32,952 nt of DNA from NCBI GenBank assembly GCA_009778955.1, contig WRFD01000004.1, positions 1-32,952 of the forward strand, in the 5' to 3' direction. This DNA comes from Desulfobulbus sp. (GTDB lineage Bacteria; Desulfobacterota; Desulfobulbia; Desulfobulbales; Desulfobulbaceae). The notes beneath the pieces were generated by a model, which worked only from the letters and a program-made list of their open reading frames with translations, had not been told where the DNA came from and ran no database searches. Made by a program: the position numbers and the translations under genes. Of this stretch, positions 9,871-19,525 are shown piece after piece. Within the stretch, counting starts at the first letter, position 1; every line of letters starts with the position of its first letter.

Positions 9871-9935
9871 GTTTCGGGCCGCAACCAAGGCGGGGTTCCG
9901 CCGAACCTGTCGCGACACGACCGGGGGAGCAAGCG

Positions 9936-10838
9936 GTGCACGACAACACGGCGATTGTGCTGGCCACATTCGGAACCACGGTGGCAAGCGCCTTGAGCGG
10001 GGTGCTGACCATCAGGGACGCCATGGCCGCCGCTTTTCCGCACACACGGGTCAAACTGGCCTTCACCTCCAACCAGATCCGCCGCATCTGGCGCTGCCGC
10101 GCCGACGATGGCGCCTACCTGGCGGCGCATCCCGAGGTGGAGCGGGAAATCCTTGAAATCCAGGGCATCCTGGCCGCCATCGCCACGCTCCAGGACCGGG
10201 GCTACACCTCCCTGGTCGTCCAACCCACCCACATCACTCCGGCCGAGGAATTCCACGATCTTGCCGCCTATGTTCGCGGCCTGCTGTCGATCCGCACCAT
10301 GAAGACGCGCTGGCGGCCGTTTGCGGCCATCGCCCTTGGCCGGCCGCTCTTGGGCGCCTATTCTCCTGACCGTCCGTACGCCGACGATATACACTTCCTG
10401 GCCCAGGCCTTGGCCGACGACGCCGCCCTGGCCAGCAGCCACGACGCCGCCCTGGTGTACATGGGGCACGGTAACCGCTCCTTTCCCTCCGGCGGGCTCT
10501 ATCTCGAGTTTGCGGCCCGCATGCGCCAGTTGTATCCAGAGGTCCTGACCCTGACCGGCACGGCCGAGGGCTTTCCCGCCTTTGACGAGGTGCTGGCCGA
10601 TCTGCGGCGGTTCGGGGTGCGGCGGGCCGTGATCAAACCCCTGCTCATCGTTGCCGGCGAGCATGCCATCCGCGATCTTGCAGGCCCTCAGGAGGATTCC
10701 TGGCAGTCGAGGTTCGCCAGAGAGGGAATCGAAGTGGTGCCGGTGGTCAGGGGCTTGAGCGAGCATCCGGCCGTGGTCCGCATCTTCGTCGAGCATGCCG
10801 CCCAGGCGGCGGCCGAGGCGGGCGTGGAGTTGCGCTGA
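9936..10838 (+). CDS. cbiK: Sirohydrochlorin cobaltochelatase (CbiK)
   Basis: GTG start: VHDNTAIVLATFGTTVASAL; conserved PTHITPAEEFHDL, MGHGNRSFPSG, VAGEHAIRDLAG. Confidence 0.9.
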   Translation: MHDNTAIVLATFGTTVASALSGVLTIRDAMAAAFPHTRVKLAFTSNQIRRIWRCRADDGAYLAAHPEVEREILEIQGILAAIATLQDRGYTSLVVQPTHITPAEEFHDLAAYVRGLLSIRTMKTRWRPFAAIALGRPLLGAYSPDRPYADDIHFLAQALADDAALASSHDAALVYMGHGNRSFPSGGLYLEFAARMRQLYPEVLTLTGTAEGFPAFDEVLADLRRFGVRRAVIKPLLIVAGEHAIRDLAGPQEDSWQSRFAREGIEVVPVVRGLSEHPAVVRIFVEHAAQAAAEAGVELR

Positions 10839-11878
10839 TGAACCGCCGGGCCGTCTCCGTCTGGATGCTGCCGCTGGTTGCGGTACTGGTCTTTGGCGTG
10901 GCCCTGTCGGCCACGCTCGGCTACCTTGATGTGTCGATCCCGGACGTGTTCGCCATCCTCATTGCCAAGCTGCGCGGTCAGTCCACGCCGGTGGGCATCG
11001 ATCCGGTGGCCGCCACCGTGGTCGCCGACGTGCGCATGCCCCGCATCCTGGCGGCGGTGCTGGTCGGCGGTTTGCTCGGGGTCAGCGGCACGGTTTTTCA
11101 GGCGATCCTGCTCAACCCCCTGGCCGACTCCTACACTCTGGGCATCTCTACCGGGGCCGCCTTCGGCGCCTCCCTGGTGATCGTCCTCCAGATTTTTGGT
11201 TTTGCCCTGCCGCCCGGCGTAACCATCCCGATCTTTGCCTTTGGCGGTGGAATTGGAACGCTCGCGGTGGTGCTGTTTCTCGCCGCCGGCGACCGGAGCC
11301 TTTCCTCCACCAGCCTGATCCTTGCCGGAGTGATAGTGGCCGCCATCCTGTCGGCGGCCATCGGCTTTCTCAAATTCCTTGCCGACGAGCAGGTGGGCCT
11401 GATCATCTTCTGGCTGATGGGCAGCCTGGCCGGCACCTCTTGGGCCAACATCCTCCTGTTGGCGCCCGCGGCCCTGCTGGGCACCCTGCTGACCGTGTAT
11501 TACAGCCGCGATCTCAACATCATGGCCACCGGCGACCGAGCCGCCACCTCGCTGGGCGTCAATATCGTCCGCCTGCGGCTGGCCCTGCTGACCGTCTCCA
11601 CCCTGATGACCGCCCTGGCGGTTTCGGTCTCCGGCATCATCGGCTTTGTCGGCCTGATCGTGCCGCACATGCTCCGTCATCTGGTCGGTCCGGACAACCG
11701 CCTGCTGATCCCACTCTCCTTTTTCACCGGGGGGCTGTTGCTGCTGGTCGCCGACACTCTGACCCGGGCCGTGTTGCCGGTGGAGGTGCCCATCGGGGTG
11801 TTGACCGCGCTTTTGGGCGGCCCCTTTTTCTGTTTCCTCTTCAAAAAACGGCAACGGGATGGCGGCGCCGCTTTCTGA
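10838..11878 (+). CDS. FecCD/BtuC family ABC transporter permease
   Basis: RMPRILAAVLVGGLLGVSGTVFQAILLNPLADSYTLGISTGAAFGASL; GFVGLIVPHMLRHLVGPDNR. Confidence 0.92.
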   Translation: MNRRAVSVWMLPLVAVLVFGVALSATLGYLDVSIPDVFAILIAKLRGQSTPVGIDPVAATVVADVRMPRILAAVLVGGLLGVSGTVFQAILLNPLADSYTLGISTGAAFGASLVIVLQIFGFALPPGVTIPIFAFGGGIGTLAVVLFLAAGDRSLSSTSLILAGVIVAAILSAAIGFLKFLADEQVGLIIFWLMGSLAGTSWANILLLAPAALLGTLLTVYYSRDLNIMATGDRAATSLGVNIVRLRLALLTVSTLMTALAVSVSGIIGFVGLIVPHMLRHLVGPDNRLLIPLSFFTGGLLLLVADTLTRAVLPVEVPIGVLTALLGGPFFCFLFKKRQRDGGAAF

Positions 11879-12695
11879 ACAGCACACCGGCCCGCTCTGG
11901 TCCTTGAGCGAGGTGCATTTCAGCTACGGCGACACGCCGGTGCTGCGCGATATTAGCCTTTCGCTGCACAGCGGCCAGTGCACCGGCATCCTCGGGCCCA
12001 ACGGCAGCGGCAAGACCACCTTGCTCGATTTGCTGGCCGGCCTGCAGGCGCCGCAGTCCGGAGCCATCAAATTCCAGGGACGGCCGCTTTCGGCCTGGCC
12101 GAAAAAGCATCTGGCTCGGCTGTTGGCCCTGGTGCCCCAGGATTTCATGGTCCGCTTCGGTTTTTCGGTCCGCGAGGTGGTTGAAATGGGGCTCCATCCC
12201 CACCTCCACCGCTTCGCCTCGCCCAGCGAGGCCGACCAGGCGCTGATCGACCAGGTCCTGGCGGCCACCGGCATAGCCGCCCTGACCGACCGGCCGGTCA
12301 CCCGGCTCTCAGGCGGCGAAAAACAGCGGGTGGCCGTTGCCCGCGCCCTGGCGCAGCGGCCAACGGTGCTGTTGCTCGACGAGGCCACATCCAACCTCGA
12401 CATCCACCACAGCCTGGAACTGCTGCACTTGATCCGCAACCGGTTCGAGCGCCAGGAGATACAGGTGGTGGCCGTGATGCACGACCTCAATTTGGCCGCC
12501 TTTTTCTGCGACCACCTGATCTTCCTCAAGGAGGGGCGAGTGATCCGCCAGGGGCCGACCGACGAGGTGCTGACCCCGGCGACGATCAATGCGGTCTACG
12601 GTGTCGAGGCGGAAGTGAGCGCCAGCGCCTTTACCCAGTGCCGGCAGGTGAGCTTCAGGCTGCCGTCCTCCCATGAACCTCAACCCATTAGTTAA
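11859..12695 (+). CDS. ABC transporter ATP-binding protein (BtuD/FepC type)
   Basis: Walker A GPNGSGKTT, signature LSGGEKQRV, Walker B VLLLDEATSNLD; overlaps the permease. Confidence 0.94.
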   Translation: MAAPLSEQHTGPLWSLSEVHFSYGDTPVLRDISLSLHSGQCTGILGPNGSGKTTLLDLLAGLQAPQSGAIKFQGRPLSAWPKKHLARLLALVPQDFMVRFGFSVREVVEMGLHPHLHRFASPSEADQALIDQVLAATGIAALTDRPVTRLSGGEKQRVAVARALAQRPTVLLLDEATSNLDIHHSLELLHLIRNRFERQEIQVVAVMHDLNLAAFFCDHLIFLKEGRVIRQGPTDEVLTPATINAVYGVEAEVSASAFTQCRQVSFRLPSSHEPQPIS

Positions 12696-13617
12696 CTCAA
12701 TGCGCATCAAAGTTTTTGTATCTGTTTCCTGCCTCGTGCTTCTGTTGACCACCCTTGCCGCCGCCTCGATTACCGACAGCGAGCAGCGCACCCTGGTGTT
12801 TTCCCAGCCGTTTAAGCGGATCATTTCGCTCTATCCGGCCCATACCTCCAATTTGCTCGAATTGGGCCTGAACAAGGAGATCATTGCCTGCGGCCCCGGC
12901 GACACCCAATTGTCCGACCGACCGGTGGTCCAATTTCAGGACGATCCGGAACGGCTCCTGGCGCTCAAGCCGGATCTGGTCCTGATCCGGCCGATGATCA
13001 GCCGCGGCTATCCCAACCTGGTGCGCATCCTGGAAAAGAACAATGTGCGGGTGGTGTCCCTGCAGCCCACCACCGCCTCGGAGCTGTTCTCCTATTGGGA
13101 GACCCTGGGCCGGCTGACCGGCCGCGAACAGCAGGCCCAGGACATGGTCGAGACCTTCAACAAGAAGCTGGCCGCGATCACCGAGCCGCTGAAGAAGATT
13201 CCCAAGGAAAAACGCAAACGGGTCTACTTCGAGGCTATTCACCGGCAGATGAAGACCTTTGCTCCCTCCTCCATCGCCATCTTCGTCCTAGAATCAGCCG
13301 GTGGGATCAACATCGCCACCGATGCCGAGCAGGTGCGCGAAACCAACATCGCTGCCTACGGCAAGGAGCGGATTTTGGCCAAGGCCGACCGAATCGACCT
13401 GTATCTCGCCCAGAGTGGCCGCATGAATCCGGTGAGCGTGAACGACATTGTCAACGAGCCGGGATTCGGCGTGATTAAGGCGGTCCGCACCAACCAGGTT
13501 TTTTTGGTGGATGAGGAAATGGTTTCGCGTCCGACCATGAACCTGCTCGACGGCATCGGCTTTGTCCGCTCGCTGCTGTATCCTGACTACGGTCAGGAAG
13601 GCATCTCGCGGCTATGA
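12673..13617 (+). CDS. Periplasmic binding protein, BtuF/FecB family
   Basis: Signal peptide (MRIKVFVSVSCLVLLLTTLAAAS, probable start 12700), KRIISLYPAHTSNLLELGL, DPERLLALKPDLVLI. Confidence 0.88.
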   Translation: MNLNPLVNSMRIKVFVSVSCLVLLLTTLAAASITDSEQRTLVFSQPFKRIISLYPAHTSNLLELGLNKEIIACGPGDTQLSDRPVVQFQDDPERLLALKPDLVLIRPMISRGYPNLVRILEKNNVRVVSLQPTTASELFSYWETLGRLTGREQQAQDMVETFNKKLAAITEPLKKIPKEKRKRVYFEAIHRQMKTFAPSSIAIFVLESAGGINIATDAEQVRETNIAAYGKERILAKADRIDLYLAQSGRMNPVSVNDIVNEPGFGVIKAVRTNQVFLVDEEMVSRPTMNLLDGIGFVRSLLYPDYGQEGISRL

Positions 13618-14987
13618 CTGGTCCCGCTCTGCTGGTCGCCGGCACCCATTCGGGCTGCGGCAAAACCACTGTCGCCCTTGGGGTGATGGCCGCCCTGGCC
13701 AGGCGCGGGCTTGCGGTCCAGCCCTTCAAATGCGGTCCGGATTTCATCGATCCCAGCCTGCACCGGATGGTGGCCGGCCGGGTGTCGCGCAACCTCGACA
13801 TCCGCATGTGCGGGGTCGACTGGGTCCGGCGGACCTTCGTCCGCCACGCCCAGGAGGCGGACGTGGCGGTGATCGAGGGGGTGATGGGCTTGTTCGACGG
13901 CGGCGAAGGCTCGGCCGCGACTCTGGCCAAGACGCTCGATTTGCCGGTGCTCCTGGTGGTCGATGCCCGTTCAGCGGCAGAGAGCGTGGCCGCGGTGGTG
14001 CACGGGTTTGCAACCCTCGATGCCGGGGTCCGGCTGGTCGGGGTGATTTGCAACGGCATTGGTTCGGATCGGCACCGGGAAATGGTGGAGGAGGCCATCG
14101 GCGGCCATTGCGCGGCGCCGGTGCTCGGCTGCCTGCCCCGCAGCGAGGCGGTGACCATTCCCTCGCGCCATCTCGGGCTGCACATGGGCGAAGAGCACCC
14201 GCTGACCGGCAAGGGATTGGAACGGCTGATTGAGTTGATCGAAGCCCATGTTGACCTGCCGCGGCTGCTGCGGCTCGCGGCGGGGTGGCGTCAGGAGGAA
14301 TCCGTACCAGAGGCCCCGGCGCCGACCACCGCCTCCGGTACGCCGGTACGAATCGGCCTGGCCCGGGATGCGGCCTTCTGCTTCTACTATGAGGACAACC
14401 TCGACCTGCTTCGGGCGGCTGGGGCGGAATTGGTCCTGTTCAGCCCGCTGGACGACGACCGGCTGCCGCCCGGGCTGAACGGGCTCTATTTGGGCGGCGG
14501 CTATCCGGAATTGCATGCCCGCCGGTTGAGCGACAACCGCGCCATGCGGGAGCAGGTGCGGGCCTTTGCCGAGAGCGGCCGGCCGGTTTATGGCGAGTGC
14601 GGCGGCTTCATGTATCTGTGCCGCTCAATCACCGACCTGAACGGCGGCGTCTTTCCCATGGCGGGCCTGTATCCGTTTGCCGCCCGGATGCAGACCCGGC
14701 TGCGCAGCCTTGGTTACCGCCGGCCGCAGGTCGTGCGCGACTGCCTGCTGGGACCGGCGGGCACGGTGCTCCATGGCCACGAATTCCATTACTCGACCAT
14801 CGAAACCGAGGTCGAGACAGTGCCGGCGGCCTATGAACTGGAGGCGGGACAGCCTGAGGGATTCCTGGCGCAAGCGGCCACCCTGGCCAGCTACGTCCAT
14901 CTCCACTGGGGCCGCACCCCGGCTGCGGCGGCGCAGCTGGTGGCCGCCTGCCGGTCAAAGGGCGACAACTCCGAAGGGAATTTGTAG
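13614..14987 (+). CDS. cbiA: Cobyrinate a,c-diamide synthase
   Basis: LLVAGTHSGCGKTTVALGVMAAL, KCGPDFIDPSLH, VIEGVMGLFDG, GLYLGGGYPELHA, YGECGGFMYL. Confidence 0.95.
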   Translation: MTGPALLVAGTHSGCGKTTVALGVMAALARRGLAVQPFKCGPDFIDPSLHRMVAGRVSRNLDIRMCGVDWVRRTFVRHAQEADVAVIEGVMGLFDGGEGSAATLAKTLDLPVLLVVDARSAAESVAAVVHGFATLDAGVRLVGVICNGIGSDRHREMVEEAIGGHCAAPVLGCLPRSEAVTIPSRHLGLHMGEEHPLTGKGLERLIELIEAHVDLPRLLRLAAGWRQEESVPEAPAPTTASGTPVRIGLARDAAFCFYYEDNLDLLRAAGAELVLFSPLDDDRLPPGLNGLYLGGGYPELHARRLSDNRAMREQVRAFAESGRPVYGECGGFMYLCRSITDLNGGVFPMAGLYPFAARMQTRLRSLGYRRPQVVRDCLLGPAGTVLHGHEFHYSTIETEVETVPAAYELEAGQPEGFLAQAATLASYVHLHWGRTPAAAAQLVAACRSKGDNSEGNL

Positions 14988-15042
14988 TTTTATTTGATAA
15001 ATCAATAAATTATATCAAGAAATCCGGTGCGGCGCGTTCTGT

Positions 15043-15702
15043 ATGCATCGGCTTGAGCAAACGAAGAGTGCAACGATTATGGTCACCTTGCAACCCATTG
15101 CTCCCCAGGACATTGAGGCTGAGAGCTTCCGGATCATTGAGCGCGAGCTTGGCCCCACCCGGTTTTCCTCCGAGGAATTCGCCGTGGTCCGGCGCGCCAT
15201 CCACGCCACTGGTGATTTCGCCTTTGCCGAAAATTTCCGTTTCCATCCCCAGGCGGTTGCTGCGGGTCTGGAGGCCATCTGGGCAGGCAAGAACATCCTG
15301 GTGGATGTCAACATGGCGGCTAGCGGCATTTCCAGTGGGCTGCTGGCCCGGTTCGGCGGCAGAGTGATCTGCCGGGTGGCGGAACCCGAAACCGCGGCCC
15401 TGGCCAAGGCGCGGGGCATCACCCGCGCTGATGCCGCCGTGGCCCGGAGCGTGGACGACCACATCGGCATCGTGGCCGTGGGCAACGCCCCGACCGCCCT
15501 GCTCAAGACGATGGAACTGATCGACCGGGGACTCTTGGCCCCGGCATTGGTCATCGGCGTGCCGGTGGGATTTGTCAATGCGGCCGAATCTAAGGAATTG
15601 CTGGCGGAAAAGCCCTATCCCCACATCACCGCCCTGGGCCGCAAGGGCGGCACCCCGGTGGCGGTGGCGGTGGTCAACGCCCTGCTCAGGTTGGCGGCAT
15701 AG
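15043..15702 (+). CDS. cbiC: Precorrin-8X / cobalt-precorrin-8 methylmutase
   Basis: RRAIHATGDFAF, LVDVNMAASGI, VGNAPTALL. Likely start ATG 15079. Confidence 0.92.
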   Translation: MHRLEQTKSATIMVTLQPIAPQDIEAESFRIIERELGPTRFSSEEFAVVRRAIHATGDFAFAENFRFHPQAVAAGLEAIWAGKNILVDVNMAASGISSGLLARFGGRVICRVAEPETAALAKARGITRADAAVARSVDDHIGIVAVGNAPTALLKTMELIDRGLLAPALVIGVPVGFVNAAESKELLAEKPYPHITALGRKGGTPVAVAVVNALLRLAA

Positions 15703-15708
15703 CGGATC

Positions 15709-16794
15709 ATGGCTGCGCCGGGCAGAAAAAAACCGCTGCGCAACGGCTACACCACCGGGGCCTGTGCGGCTGCGGCGGCCAAGGCGGCCACCTTGTGCCT
15801 GCTGGGCAAGGCGTGTCCGGAGACAGTGGAGATCCCCTTTCCCGACGGCTCCCGGCATGGCTTTGCCCTGTGCCGAACTGGCGGGCTGCCGGCCATGGCC
15901 ACCGTGGTCAAGGATGCGGGGGACGATCCCGACGTCACCAATGGCGCCGAGATTGGGGCCGAGGTGCGCTGGCTTGCCTTTGACCTGCCCGAGCGGATCG
16001 TCCTGACCAACGGCCTCGGCGTCGGCCTGGTCACCAAGCCCGGCCTGCCCGTGCCGATGGGCGAGGCGGCCATCAACCCCGTTCCCCGGCAGATGATCCG
16101 GGCTGCGGTGGCCGAGGCCCTGGAGGGTTCGGACCGTGAGGAGCAGAGTTTGGAGGTCCGGATTTTCGTCCGCGACGGCGAGATTCTGGCGGAAAAGACT
16201 CTCAACCGACGCCTGGGAGTGATCGGCGGCCTGTCGATCCTCGGCACCACCGGAATTGTGCGGCCGGTATCGGCAAAGGCCTGGACCGACACCATCGAGG
16301 CCTCGATGCGGGTGGCCCGCGCCGTGGGCCTCACTGAGACGATTTTGTCCACCGGACGGACCTCCGAGGCCATGGCCCAGGGGCTGTTGCGCCTGCCCGA
16401 GGAGGCCCAGGTGATGATGGGCGATTATCTCCGCTACGCCTTGGAGGCGGCCCGACGGCACGGCTTTTCCCGCATCCATCTGGCCGCGATGTGGGCCAAG
16501 CTGGTCAAGGCGGCCCTGGCCGTGCCTCAGACCCATGTCCGCAACGGCGCCCTGGAGGTCCGGCAGGCCGCCAACCTGCTGGCCCGACTCGGCCTGGACC
16601 GGGAAAGCGCCCCCGAACTTTGGACCGCCAACACGGCGCGCGAGATCTACGGTCAGCTAAAGGCGATGCGCCGCGACGACTTGATCGGCGCGGTCTGCCG
16701 TCAGGCGCAGGAACAGGCTCGGCAATGGTCGGGGCTGCCAGTGCGGGTCTATCTAGTGACCGCAGAGGAGGGGGTGGTCCATGTCGAGGATTGA
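15709..16794 (+). CDS. cbiD: Cobalt-precorrin-5B C1-methyltransferase
   Basis: LRNGYTTGACAAAAAKAA, VVKDAGDDPDVTNGAEI, TNGLGVGLVTKPGLPVPMGEAAINPVPR. Confidence 0.95.
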   Translation: MAAPGRKKPLRNGYTTGACAAAAAKAATLCLLGKACPETVEIPFPDGSRHGFALCRTGGLPAMATVVKDAGDDPDVTNGAEIGAEVRWLAFDLPERIVLTNGLGVGLVTKPGLPVPMGEAAINPVPRQMIRAAVAEALEGSDREEQSLEVRIFVRDGEILAEKTLNRRLGVIGGLSILGTTGIVRPVSAKAWTDTIEASMRVARAVGLTETILSTGRTSEAMAQGLLRLPEEAQVMMGDYLRYALEAARRHGFSRIHLAAMWAKLVKAALAVPQTHVRNGALEVRQAANLLARLGLDRESAPELWTANTAREIYGQLKAMRRDDLIGAVCRQAQEQARQWSGLPVRVYLVTAEEGVVHVED

Positions 16795-17986
16795 GTTGAT
16801 CGGGATCAGCGGCAGCGCCCTTGCCGCCGCGCAGTGGCCGCTGCTGCGCCGCTGCACTGCCGTTGTCGCCTCTCGCCGCCATCGTTTTCTGGTGGCCGAT
16901 CTGCCCCACCCTGTGATCGACATCGTCCCGGTCGAGGCCATGCTCAACCAGGTGGAGGAGGCCCTAGTCGCCGGCGACGTGGCGGTGCTGGCCAGTGGCG
17001 ACCCGCTGTTCTACGGCATCGGCCGCCGCCTGATCGAACGGTTCGGACCTGAACGGCTGAGTGTCAGGCCGGCGCTGTCGGCACTGCAATTGGCCTGCGC
17101 CCGCTTCCGCACCCCCTGGGACGATCTGGCCCTGTTGAGCTGCCACGGCCGGGAAGCCGACAATCTCCCCGGCCGCATCCTCCGCCAACGGCGGTCGATG
17201 CTGTTCACCGACGGCCGCAACAGTCCGGACAAGGTGGCGACCGAGCTTCTGGCCGCGCTGGCCGCCTGCGGGGACAACGAGCGGATCGACGCCATCAGCG
17301 TCAGGGTGGCCGAGAATCTGGGGCTGAGCGACGAACGCCTGACCAGTGGCAGCCTAGCCGAGATCGCGGCGTACTCCTTTGGACCGCTGAATATGATGCT
17401 GATCGAACAGCCGCCTGGGCCGGCATCGCCGCCTTTCGGGCTGGGCGAGGATGAAATCGCCCATTCCCGCGGCCTGATCACCAAAGACGAAGTCCGCGCA
17501 GCCACCCTGCACCGGTTGCGGCTGCCAGTCACCGGCGTGTTCTGGGACATCGGCGGCGGCTCCGGCTCGGTCTCGCTGGAGGCCTCCCGGCTCTGTCCGG
17601 ATCTGGTCATCCGCATCGTCGAAAAAAAAGAAGAGGAACAGGCCAATATCCGAACCAACATCCGCCGCTTCGGCGCCTACTCGATCCACTTGGTCTGCGG
17701 TGAGGCGCCCGAGGCCCTGGCCGGGCTGCCCGCGCCCGACCGGATCTTCATCGGCGGCAGTGGCCAGCGGCTGGAGGCGATCATCGAGACGGCGGCAGCG
17801 CGTCTGGCCGATGGCGGCCGGATGGTGATCAATGCCGTGCTCGAACGGACCGAAGCCACCGCCCTGGCCTGCTTTGAGCGGCTGGGGATGCGTGCGCAGG
17901 CCAGCACCCTGGCCGTCAGCCGCCGACTTGCCGGCGGCGATGCACAGGTATTCAACCCCATAACCCTTATCACAGGCGATAAATAA
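16781..17986 (+). CDS. cbiET: Fused precorrin-6Y C5,15-methyltransferase (decarboxylating), CbiE-CbiT
   Basis: N-terminal tetrapyrrole methylase (VLASGDPLFYGIG), C-terminal CbiT SAM domain (ITKDEVRAATLHRLRLPVTGVFWDIGGGSGSVSLEASR). Confidence 0.93.
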   Translation: MSRIELIGISGSALAAAQWPLLRRCTAVVASRRHRFLVADLPHPVIDIVPVEAMLNQVEEALVAGDVAVLASGDPLFYGIGRRLIERFGPERLSVRPALSALQLACARFRTPWDDLALLSCHGREADNLPGRILRQRRSMLFTDGRNSPDKVATELLAALAACGDNERIDAISVRVAENLGLSDERLTSGSLAEIAAYSFGPLNMMLIEQPPGPASPPFGLGEDEIAHSRGLITKDEVRAATLHRLRLPVTGVFWDIGGGSGSVSLEASRLCPDLVIRIVEKKEEEQANIRTNIRRFGAYSIHLVCGEAPEALAGLPAPDRIFIGGSGQRLEAIIETAAARLADGGRMVINAVLERTEATALACFERLGMRAQASTLAVSRRLAGGDAQVFNPITLITGDK

Positions 17987-18771
17987 TGAGCGACAACCCC
18001 AGCTCGCGGACCGGTCATCTCTATCTGGTCGGCGTCGGCCCCGGCGATCCGGAACTGATGACCTACAAGGCGGTGCGCATCCTGCGCGAGGCCAAGGTAT
18101 GGGCGGTGCCCACGGCCAGGAAGGGCGGCCAGAGCAGCGCCAGGCAGATCGCCGAACAACTGGTGTCGGCCAACGGGCGTACTGTGCTTTCGCTCTGTTT
18201 CCCGATGAAAAAGGTCTATCTCGGCCAGAAGACCGACGACCAACTACTGGCCGCCTGGCGCCAGGCGGCCGACGAGGTCATCCGCCATCTCGACCGCGGC
18301 GAGGATGTGGCCTTTCCCACCCTGGGCGATACCACCCTCTATTCCACCGCCTTCTATCTGCTGGCCATGATCCAGGAGCAGCGGCCGCACGCCCCGGTGA
18401 CCGTGATCCCCGGCATCACCGCCATGGCGGCCTGCGCCGCCTCGCAGTCCAGCCCGCTCGCCCTGGGCGACGATGTCCTGGCTGTAGTGCCCGCCGCCTT
18501 CGAGGACGAACGGCTGCGCTCCATTCTCACCACCCTCGACGCGGTGGTGCTGATGAAGGTGCACCGGCGGCTCGACGCCTTGATCGACCTGTTGGACGAG
18601 CTGGGTCTCACCGGCTGCGCGGTGCTGATTGAGCGCTCGGGTATGGAGGACGAACGGATCTACACCGACATCCGCGAGGCCAGGGGCCGGAAGCTGCACT
18701 ATTTCTCCACCATGGTGATCCGCAAGAAAAAGGTACAGGTGTCCAATGAAACCGATCGCTCCCTCGCCTGA
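17986..18771 (+). CDS. cbiL: Precorrin-2 / cobalt-factor-2 C20-methyltransferase
   Basis: LYLVGVGPGDPELMTYKAVRIL...FPTLGDTTLYSTAFYLL...VTVIPGITAMAACAA. Confidence 0.93.
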   Translation: MSDNPSSRTGHLYLVGVGPGDPELMTYKAVRILREAKVWAVPTARKGGQSSARQIAEQLVSANGRTVLSLCFPMKKVYLGQKTDDQLLAAWRQAADEVIRHLDRGEDVAFPTLGDTTLYSTAFYLLAMIQEQRPHAPVTVIPGITAMAACAASQSSPLALGDDVLAVVPAAFEDERLRSILTTLDAVVLMKVHRRLDALIDLLDELGLTGCAVLIERSGMEDERIYTDIREARGRKLHYFSTMVIRKKKVQVSNETDRSLA

Positions 18772-19525
18772 AGCGTCCGTTCATCCCGTGGTGTTTCTCG
18801 GCGCCGGGCCCGGCGACCCTGAGCTGATCACCCTCAAGGGCCGCCGCCTGCTCGATACGGCGGATCTAGTGGTCTATGCCGGCAGTCTGGTCAACGCGGC
18901 CTTGCTCGACGGGATTCCGGCCACCTGCCACGACAGCGCCCCGCTCGACCTGGAGGCGATCATGCGCCTGCTGGCCGAGGGGTACCGCCGGGGCTTGCGG
19001 GTGGTGCGGCTGCACACCGGAGATCCGGCCATCTACGGCGCGATCCGCGAACAGATGCAGTGGCTGGATAAGGCCGGCATCCCCTACGAGGTGGTGCCAG
19101 GGGTGAGTTCGGCCTTTGCCGCTGCCGCTGCCCTGAAGAAGGAGCTGACCGTGCCCGAAGTCACCCAGACGGTGATTTTTACCCGCCAGGCAGGCCGCAC
19201 CCCGGTGCCGGAGCGCGAATCGTTGCGCAACCTGGCCGCTGCCCAGGCCACCATGTGCATCTTCCTGAGCGTGTCGATGATTGCCGCCGTGGTCGACGAC
19301 CTGCTGGCCGGCGGCTATCCGGCCGCCACCTCGGTGGCCGTGGTTGAGCGGGCCAGTTGGCCGGAACAGCGGATCGTTACGGGCAGTCTGGCTGACATTG
19401 CCGGCAAGATCCGGGATTCGCAGATCAAAAAGACAGCGATGATCGTGGTCGGACCGGCTCTGGCCGAGGACAGTCAAATCGTCTCCAAACTCTACGATGC
19501 CGAATTTACGCACGAATACCGCTGA
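18746..19525 (+). CDS. cbiF: Precorrin-4 / cobalt-precorrin-4 C11-methyltransferase
   Basis: VVFLGAGPGDPELITLKGRRLLDTADLVVYAGSLVN, HTGDPAIYGAIREQM, TRQAGRTPVPERESL. Confidence 0.93.
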   Translation: MKPIAPSPEASVHPVVFLGAGPGDPELITLKGRRLLDTADLVVYAGSLVNAALLDGIPATCHDSAPLDLEAIMRLLAEGYRRGLRVVRLHTGDPAIYGAIREQMQWLDKAGIPYEVVPGVSSAFAAAAALKKELTVPEVTQTVIFTRQAGRTPVPERESLRNLAAAQATMCIFLSVSMIAAVVDDLLAGGYPAATSVAVVERASWPEQRIVTGSLADIAGKIRDSQIKKTAMIVVGPALAEDSQIVSKLYDAEFTHEYR

